From DASUTW01 sp035513995 (GTDB taxonomy: Bacteria > Actinomycetota > UBA4738 > CALAEC01): a DNA stretch of 10,594 nucleotides. Both the position numbers and the translations under genes were made by a program. The notes below the pieces were generated by a model, which was not told where the DNA came from, made no database searches, and worked only from the letters and a program-made list of their open reading frames with translations. The stretch is taken from positions 1 to 10,594 of the forward strand of contig DATKBL010000167.1 in the NCBI GenBank assembly GCA_035513995.1, in the 5' to 3' direction. Positions 6,264 through 10,594 of this stretch are shown here, in pieces; the first letter of the stretch is position 1, and every line of letters begins with the position of its first letter.

Positions 6264-7315
6264 TGGCGTCGCCCTGGCGCGGGATCGTCGAGGAGTACCG
6301 TGACCGGCTCCCCGTGACCGACGCCACGCCGGTGGTATCGCTGGGCGAGGGGGGCACGCCGCTCCTCCGCTCGGCCTCGCTCTCGGAGGAGACCGGCTGC
6401 GAGGTGTACCTGAAGTACGAGGGCGCCAACCCCACCGGCTCGTTCAAGGACCGTGGGATGACGGTGGCGATCTCGCGGGCGCTCGAGCAGGGCGCGGAGG
6501 CGGTCGTGTGCGCATCGACCGGGAACACGAGCGCCTCGGCCGCCGCTTACGCCGCGCGCGCCGGGATGACCTGCGGCGTGATCGTCCCGAGCGGGAGGGT
6601 GGCCTCGGGGAAGCTGGCCCAAGCGCTCGTCCACCGAGCGCGGATCCTGGAGATCGACGGCAGCTTCGACGAGGCGCTGACGGTCGTGCGGGAGCTCGCG
6701 GAGGGCCACGCCGTGACCCTCGTGAACTCCGTGAACCCCGACCGCATCGAGGGGCAGAAGACGCTCGCCTTCGAGGTGTGCGACGCGCTGGGACGGTCCC
6801 CCGACGACCACTTCCTTCCGGTGGGGAACGCCGGCAACATCACGAGCCACTGGCAGGGCTACCGCGAGTACGCGGCCGACGGGCTGATCGCGGAGCCGCC
6901 GGCGATGCTGGGCTTCCAGGCGGCGGGAGCCGCGCCGATCGTCCGCGGCGAGCCGGTGGCGAACCCCGTCACGATCGCCACGGCGATCCGGATCGGCAAC
7001 CCCGCGTCGTGGGAGCAGGCCGAGAAGGCCGCGGCGGAGTCGGGCGGGGCGATCGAGGCCGTGACCGACCGGCAGATCCTCTCGGCGTACCGTCGGCTGG
7101 CGGGGGAAGGCGTCTTCTGCGAGATGGCCTCGGCCGCCTCGGTGGCGGGTCTCCTCCAGGTAGCGGCGCTGGGGCGGCTGGAGCGGGGGAGGACGGTCGT
7201 ATGCGTGCTGACGGGCCACGGGCTGAAGGACCCGGAGTGGGCGGCGGCGACCGCGCCTCGTCCGGTCCGCGTGGCGGCCGACCCCGGCGCGGTCGCCGCC
7301 GCCCTGGGGCTCTGA
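6263..7315 (+). CDS. thrC: Threonine synthase
   Basis: A PLP enzyme of fold type II that converts O-phospho-L-homoserine to L-threonine and phosphate, the last step of threonine synthesis. The 350-residue length matches the short ThrC class of actinobacteria. It shows the PLP lysine K62 in NPTGSFKDRGM, the ASTGNTSASAAAYAARAG segment (85-101), the phosphate-binding GNAGN (188-192) and the C-terminal TGHGLKDP (317-324). The start is ATG 6263, whose A is also the last base of the hom stop (TGATG), with GAGGAGG (6252-6258) 4 bases upstream; the overlap implies coupled translation with hom. Confidence 0.97.
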   Translation: MASPWRGIVEEYRDRLPVTDATPVVSLGEGGTPLLRSASLSEETGCEVYLKYEGANPTGSFKDRGMTVAISRALEQGAEAVVCASTGNTSASAAAYAARAGMTCGVIVPSGRVASGKLAQALVHRARILEIDGSFDEALTVVRELAEGHAVTLVNSVNPDRIEGQKTLAFEVCDALGRSPDDHFLPVGNAGNITSHWQGYREYAADGLIAEPPAMLGFQAAGAAPIVRGEPVANPVTIATAIRIGNPASWEQAEKAAAESGGAIEAVTDRQILSAYRRLAGEGVFCEMASAASVAGLLQVAALGRLERGRTVVCVLTGHGLKDPEWAAATAPRPVRVAADPGAVAAALGL

Positions 7316-7317
7316 CG

Positions 7318-8190
7318 TTGCGCCTCATCGTCCGCACCCCTGCCACCGCCGCGAATCTGGGCCCGGGCTTCGACGCCCTCGCCCTCGCCCTCGGCCTCCA
7401 CAACGAGGTCGTCTGCGAGACGCCCGCGGAGCCCGCCGTCGAGGTCGAGGGCGAGGGCGCCGGCGAGCTCCCCGAGGACGCCTCGAACCTGATCTTCCGC
7501 TCGATGACCTACTTCGCCCGGGAGGTCGGGGGCTCCCTTCCCCCGCTGGGCCTGCGCTGCCGCAACGGGATCCCCCTCGAGCGCGGGCTGGGTTCCTCGG
7601 CGTCCGCGGTCGTCACCGGTGTTCTGCTCGCCGACCGGCTCATCGGGGCGGGCCTCGACCCCGACCGACTCCTCGGCCTCGCCGTCGACGTCGAGGGCCA
7701 CCCCGACAACGTCGCGGCGTGCTTCCGGGGGGGCGGCGTGATCGCGTACCTGTCGCGCGACGGGTGGCGCGCCGAGCGGCTCGACCCCCACCCCGATCTG
7801 CGACCGGTCGTCCTGATCCCGGAGGGCGAGCGCGTCCCGACCCAGGACGCCCGCCGCGTCCTGCCCGTCGAGGTCCCCCTGCGCGACGCCGCCTTCAACG
7901 TCGGGCGCTCGGCCCTGGCCGTCCGCGCGCTGACCTACGATCCCGTGCTCCTCCACGAGGCGCTCGAGGACCGTCTCCACCAGGCCCGCCGCCTCAATCT
8001 CGCCCCGAAGGCGCGGGCGCTCTTCCGCGACCTCCGCGAGGCGGACGTCCCCGCGTGCCTCTCGGGCGCGGGCCCGACGATCCTGGCGTTCGAGGGGGTC
8101 GGCGGCCCCATCCCGGAGCTCGGTCCGGGCTGGCGGGTCGAGCGGCCGGGCGTCGCCGCCGAGGGCGCTTCGATCGTCGAGGAGGACTGA
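7318..8190 (+). CDS. thrB: Homoserine kinase (GHMP family)
   Basis: Phosphorylates L-homoserine with ATP to supply ThrC. The 290 residues carry the three GHMP kinase motifs: motif 1 PATAANLGPGFD (8-19), the ATP-binding motif 2 PLERGLGSSASAVVTG (86-101) and motif 3 CLSGAGPTILAF (247-258). I chose TTG 7318, two bases after the thrC stop, because it gives the compact N-terminus MRLIVRTPAT usual for the family; the only earlier nearby candidate is a CTG at 7312. No good Shine-Dalgarno precedes it, so translation probably depends on ribosomes ending thrC. The gene uses CTC over CTG for leucine more than thrC does and is visibly C-richer on the coding strand. It is the last gene of the operon; in many actinobacteria rho follows here, but not in this window. 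Confidence 0.95.
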   Translation: MRLIVRTPATAANLGPGFDALALALGLHNEVVCETPAEPAVEVEGEGAGELPEDASNLIFRSMTYFAREVGGSLPPLGLRCRNGIPLERGLGSSASAVVTGVLLADRLIGAGLDPDRLLGLAVDVEGHPDNVAACFRGGGVIAYLSRDGWRAERLDPHPDLRPVVLIPEGERVPTQDARRVLPVEVPLRDAAFNVGRSALAVRALTYDPVLLHEALEDRLHQARRLNLAPKARALFRDLREADVPACLSGAGPTILAFEGVGGPIPELGPGWRVERPGVAAEGASIVEED

Positions 8191-8198
8191 GCCGGACC

Positions 8199-8227
8199 TT
8201 GTTCGATCGGCGCTCCGACCCTAGACT
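8199..8227 (+). promoter_or_regulatory. Promoter of the amylo-alpha-1,6-glucosidase gene
   Basis: TTGTTC (8199-8204) and TAGACT (8222-8227) are separated by exactly 17 bases, a good match to a housekeeping sigma promoter. Transcription would begin about 8234-8236, right before the ATG at 8237, giving a leaderless or nearly leaderless mRNA. It lies within the 46 bases after thrB, so the downstream gene can be expressed independently of the operon. No clear terminator hairpin is seen between thrB and this promoter. Confidence 0.65.
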
Positions 8228-8236
8228 CCCGCGGAG

Positions 8237-10468
8237 ATGACCTCCGGCCCGGATACCCCCGGCACGCCCGACCCCCCAGGCTCCCCAGAGTTCGAGGATG
8301 CCCTCGAGCGCATCCTCAACGAGGGCGCGCCCGAGATCGTGGCCGACCTCCCGAGCAAGGTGCTGGCCACCAAGGAGGGGCCCACTTTCCTGTACGCCGA
8401 CTCCGAGGGCCACCTCGACGACCGGCAGGAGCTCGGCCTCGGCTTCTACCACCTCGACACGCGGTTCCTCTCCCACTTCCGGTTCTGGCTGTCGGGCCGC
8501 GACCCGATCCTCCTGTCGTCGTCGGCCGAGCGCGCCTACATGGCGCACATCGACATGACGAACCCCGCGATCTACGACGGAGACGGGAAGCTCGCCGCCG
8601 CCCAGCAGAGCCTCAACGTCCGGAGGATCCGCGCCGTCGGCGACCGCCTCTACGAGAAGACGAGGATCAAGAACTACAACGCCCTCGCGGTCGAGGTGGA
8701 CGTCTCGTTCACGTTCGGCGCCGACTTCGCCGACATCTTCGAGGTACGAGGCGTGCGCCGGCAGCGGCGGGGCCACCACGAGCCCCCGAAGGTGGAGGCC
8801 AGCTCGATCTCCTTCTCGTACCTCGGCGAGGACGATGTGCAGCGCACCACCCGCATCTCGTTCGGCGCGGAGCCCGACCGGATGGAGGTCCGGGGCGATC
8901 TCGTCGAGGCGACGTTCGGGCTCAGCATCCCTTCCGGCGAGACCCGGGTGCTCACGCTCGAGGTCGAGCCGATCGTGGGGCCGTCCCGGAAGCTCCCGCA
9001 CCGCGACTACGACTCGACGATTCACGAGCTGCGGCGCTCCTACGAGTCGTGGGAGCGCGAGTCCACGCGGATCCGCACCGACAACGCGCTCTTCAACGAG
9101 CTCCTGGCCCGGGGGCTACGGGACCTTCGGGCGCTGTGGATGAGCGCGGACGGGGGAGGGACCCTGGCGGCCGGCATCCCCTGGTACGTCTCGCCCTTCG
9201 GCCGCGACGCCCTCATCACCTCGCACCAGCTCTTGATGGTCAACCCGCACCTCGCCCGGGACACCCTGCGGCTGCTCGCCTCGCTCCAGGCCCGCGAGCG
9301 CGACGACTGGCGCGACGCGGAGCCCGGGAAGATCCTCCACGAGATGCGTCGGGGCGAGCTCGCCGGCGCCGGCCTGATCCCGCACACCCCCTACTACGGC
9401 TCGGTCGACTCCACGCCCTGGTTCCTGATCCTGCTGGCCCAGTACCACCGGTGGACCGCCGACACCGAGCTCGTCGGCGAGCTGATGCCGGCGGCCGAGG
9501 CCGCCCTCGCCTGGATCGACGAGCACGGCGATCTCGACGGCGACGGCTTCGTCGAGTACCAGCGCCGCTCCGATCGGGGGCTCGAGAACCAGGGATGGAA
9601 GGACTCCTGGAACTCGGTCGTGCATCGCGACGGCACGCTCGCCCGCGCCCCGATCGCGCTGGTCGAGGTGCAGGCCTACGTCTACATGGCGAAGGTCCGG
9701 ATGGCCGAGCTGTTCGCCGCGCTCGGCGATCACGCCCGCGCGGTCGCCCTCCGCGACGAGGCCACCGTCCTGCGCAAGCGCTTCAACGACGAGTTCTGGA
9801 TGGAGGACGAGGGCTACATGGCCGAGGCACTCGACGGCGAGAAGCGGCAGGTGCAGGCGATCACCTCGAACCCCGGCCACGCGCTCTACTGCGACGCGGT
9901 CGAGCCGGCGAAGGCCGAGGCGATCGCTCAGCGGCTCTTCGCGCCCGACATGTTCTCGGGGTGGGGGATCCGGACGCTGAGCAAGTCGGAGCGCGCCTAC
10001 AACCCGATGAGCTACCACAACGGCTCGGTCTGGCCGCACGACAACGCGCTGATCGCAGCCGGGCTGAAGCGCTACGGCTTCGTGGAGGCCACCAACCGCG
10101 TCGCCACGGCGATGTTCGAGGCGGCGATCCACATGGACTACATGCGCCTCCCCGAGCTGTTCTGCGGCTTCGTCCGCCGCTCCCCGAACCGACCGGTGCA
10201 GTACCCGGTGGCCTGCTCGCCGCAGGCCTGGGCGGCCGGGACGCCGTTCCTCCTCCTGCAGGCGATGCTCGGGATCTCCGCGCGGGCCCATGAGAACCTG
10301 CTCACGATCAACAGACCTCACCTGCCTCGGTGGCTGAATGAGGTGGAGCTGCGGAACCTCCGCGTCGGCGAGAGCACCCTGTCACTGACGTTCCGGCGGG
10401 AGGGCGAGGTCACCGCGTTCACCCTCGCCTCGAAGGAGGGCGACGTCCGCGTCGTCATGGAGGAGTAG
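8237..10468 (+). CDS. Amylo-alpha-1,6-glucosidase / glycogen-debranching-like glycoside hydrolase
   Basis: A 743-residue cytoplasmic protein with no signal peptide. After a Pro/Gly-rich, probably disordered N-terminus (1-40), residues about 42-250 match the N-terminal beta domain of bacterial amylo-alpha-1,6-glucosidases (GDE_N_bis type; KEGPTFLYADSEG, LGFYHLDTRFLS). Residues about 280-690 form an (alpha/alpha)6-type catalytic region with IPWYVSPFGRDALIT (314-328), GSVDSTPWF (388-396), QGWKDSW (452-458), YHNGSVWPHDNALIA (593-607) and CSPQAWAAG (660-668). The loop DLDGDGFVE (432-440) has an EF-hand-like DxDxDG calcium pattern. The family is annotated as removing alpha-1,6 branches from glycogen-like glucans, but related proteins act on other glucosides or compatible solutes, so the substrate is uncertain. 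The start is ATG 8237, supported by the promoter directly upstream. Confidence 0.9.
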   Translation: MTSGPDTPGTPDPPGSPEFEDALERILNEGAPEIVADLPSKVLATKEGPTFLYADSEGHLDDRQELGLGFYHLDTRFLSHFRFWLSGRDPILLSSSAERAYMAHIDMTNPAIYDGDGKLAAAQQSLNVRRIRAVGDRLYEKTRIKNYNALAVEVDVSFTFGADFADIFEVRGVRRQRRGHHEPPKVEASSISFSYLGEDDVQRTTRISFGAEPDRMEVRGDLVEATFGLSIPSGETRVLTLEVEPIVGPSRKLPHRDYDSTIHELRRSYESWERESTRIRTDNALFNELLARGLRDLRALWMSADGGGTLAAGIPWYVSPFGRDALITSHQLLMVNPHLARDTLRLLASLQARERDDWRDAEPGKILHEMRRGELAGAGLIPHTPYYGSVDSTPWFLILLAQYHRWTADTELVGELMPAAEAALAWIDEHGDLDGDGFVEYQRRSDRGLENQGWKDSWNSVVHRDGTLARAPIALVEVQAYVYMAKVRMAELFAALGDHARAVALRDEATVLRKRFNDEFWMEDEGYMAEALDGEKRQVQAITSNPGHALYCDAVEPAKAEAIAQRLFAPDMFSGWGIRTLSKSERAYNPMSYHNGSVWPHDNALIAAGLKRYGFVEATNRVATAMFEAAIHMDYMRLPELFCGFVRRSPNRPVQYPVACSPQAWAAGTPFLLLQAMLGISARAHENLLTINRPHLPRWLNEVELRNLRVGESTLSLTFRREGEVTAFTLASKEGDVRVVMEE

Positions 10469-10475
10469 CCGAGGC

Positions 10476-10594
10476 TCACCGCAGGCAGGGGCCGGTGCTG
10501 GTGGGCTCGGAGCGACCGATGCCGCGCTCGATCTGGGGCATCGCCTCGGTCGAGGTGATCGCGTAGCCGACGTCGCCGTTCCCGACCGACGCCG
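10476..10594 (-). CDS. C-terminal tail of a MarP-like membrane serine protease (partial)
   Basis: On the minus strand a frame open from the window edge ends at TGA (plus 10476-10478), giving 38 residues. The tail runs GDVGYAIT, then a helix (EAMPQIERGI), then SEPTSTGPC before the stop. This resembles the end of actinobacterial MarP-type proteins (a CvpA-like membrane domain plus a periplasmic trypsin-like protease), which close with a G-[FY]-x-[LI]-T segment and a Thr-Gly-x-Cys tail. That comparison is from memory of the family and only the tail is visible, so the call is tentative. The gene converges on the glycosidase gene with 7 bases between the two stops, and no hairpin fits in that gap. 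Confidence 0.45.
   Translation of the reverse strand, partial: ASVGNGDVGYAITSTEAMPQIERGIGRSEPTSTGPCLR

Noticed and set aside
7318..8190. Horizontal transfer of thrB suggested by its C-rich coding strand and CTC-biased leucine codons
   Set aside because: The shift is modest (by eye about 25 CTC to 15 CTG, against near parity in thrC), the gene keeps its usual operon position, and overall GC is like its neighbours.
9116..10321. Long minus-strand frame opposite the glycosidase
   Set aside because: It mirrors a gene with clear family motifs and shows no recognisable domain of its own.
1..10594. CRISPR array, IS element, integrase, attachment site or toxin-antitoxin pair
   Set aside because: I looked for spaced direct repeats, terminal inverted repeats, transposase or integrase motifs and small gene pairs, and found none. 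The only tandem repeat is the coding 33-bp one.

Overview
The window is about 10.6 kb of very GC-rich DNA that reads as ordinary chromosome of an actinobacterium (Actinomycetota), possibly an uncultured or deep-branching one. The main reason is the gene order argS-lysA-hom-thrC-thrB, a well-known actinobacterial arrangement found for example in Mycobacterium. GTG and TTG starts, leaderless-type promoters and a tRNA gene without an encoded CCA end fit this. The exact lineage cannot be read from the sequence.

Layout. Positions 1-195 hold the last 64 codons of a LOG-family (TIGR00730-type) nucleotide hydrolase. Positions 262-903 encode a small exported protein with a signal peptide, a very acidic middle, a run of 11-residue Lys/Ala/Gly/Glu repeats and a Gly/Pro-rich tail; I do not recognise a named family. 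A perfect 12-bp hairpin (923-956) separates it from a tRNA-Arg(CCG) gene on the minus strand (974-1045). A 60-bp divergent promoter region follows, and then a long plus-strand operon: a stand-alone CheY-like receiver (1106-1480), argS (1491-3179), lysA fused to a C-terminal GNAT acetyltransferase domain (3181-4980), hom with an ACT domain (4977-6263), thrC (6263-7315) and thrB (7318-8190). All junctions are 10 bp or less, or overlap. A clear promoter (TTGTTC, 17-bp spacer, TAGACT) then drives an amylo-alpha-1,6-glucosidase-like glycoside hydrolase (8237-10468). At the right edge, on the minus strand and convergent with it, lies the C-terminal tail of what looks like a MarP-type membrane serine protease (10476-10594).

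Function. The operon joins arginyl-tRNA charging to the lysine and threonine branches of the aspartate pathway: LysA makes lysine from meso-diaminopimelate, Hom reduces aspartate semialdehyde to homoserine, ThrB phosphorylates homoserine and ThrC makes threonine. The tRNA-Arg gene next to argS places a substrate of ArgRS beside its enzyme. Aspartokinase and aspartate-semialdehyde dehydrogenase are not in the window.

I see no phage, IS element, CRISPR array or defence system. Most of the window is housekeeping. The parts worth a second look are the repeat-containing exported protein, the LysA-GNAT fusion, and the receiver-argS linkage with its short divergent promoter region. No gap between genes exceeds 300 bases.
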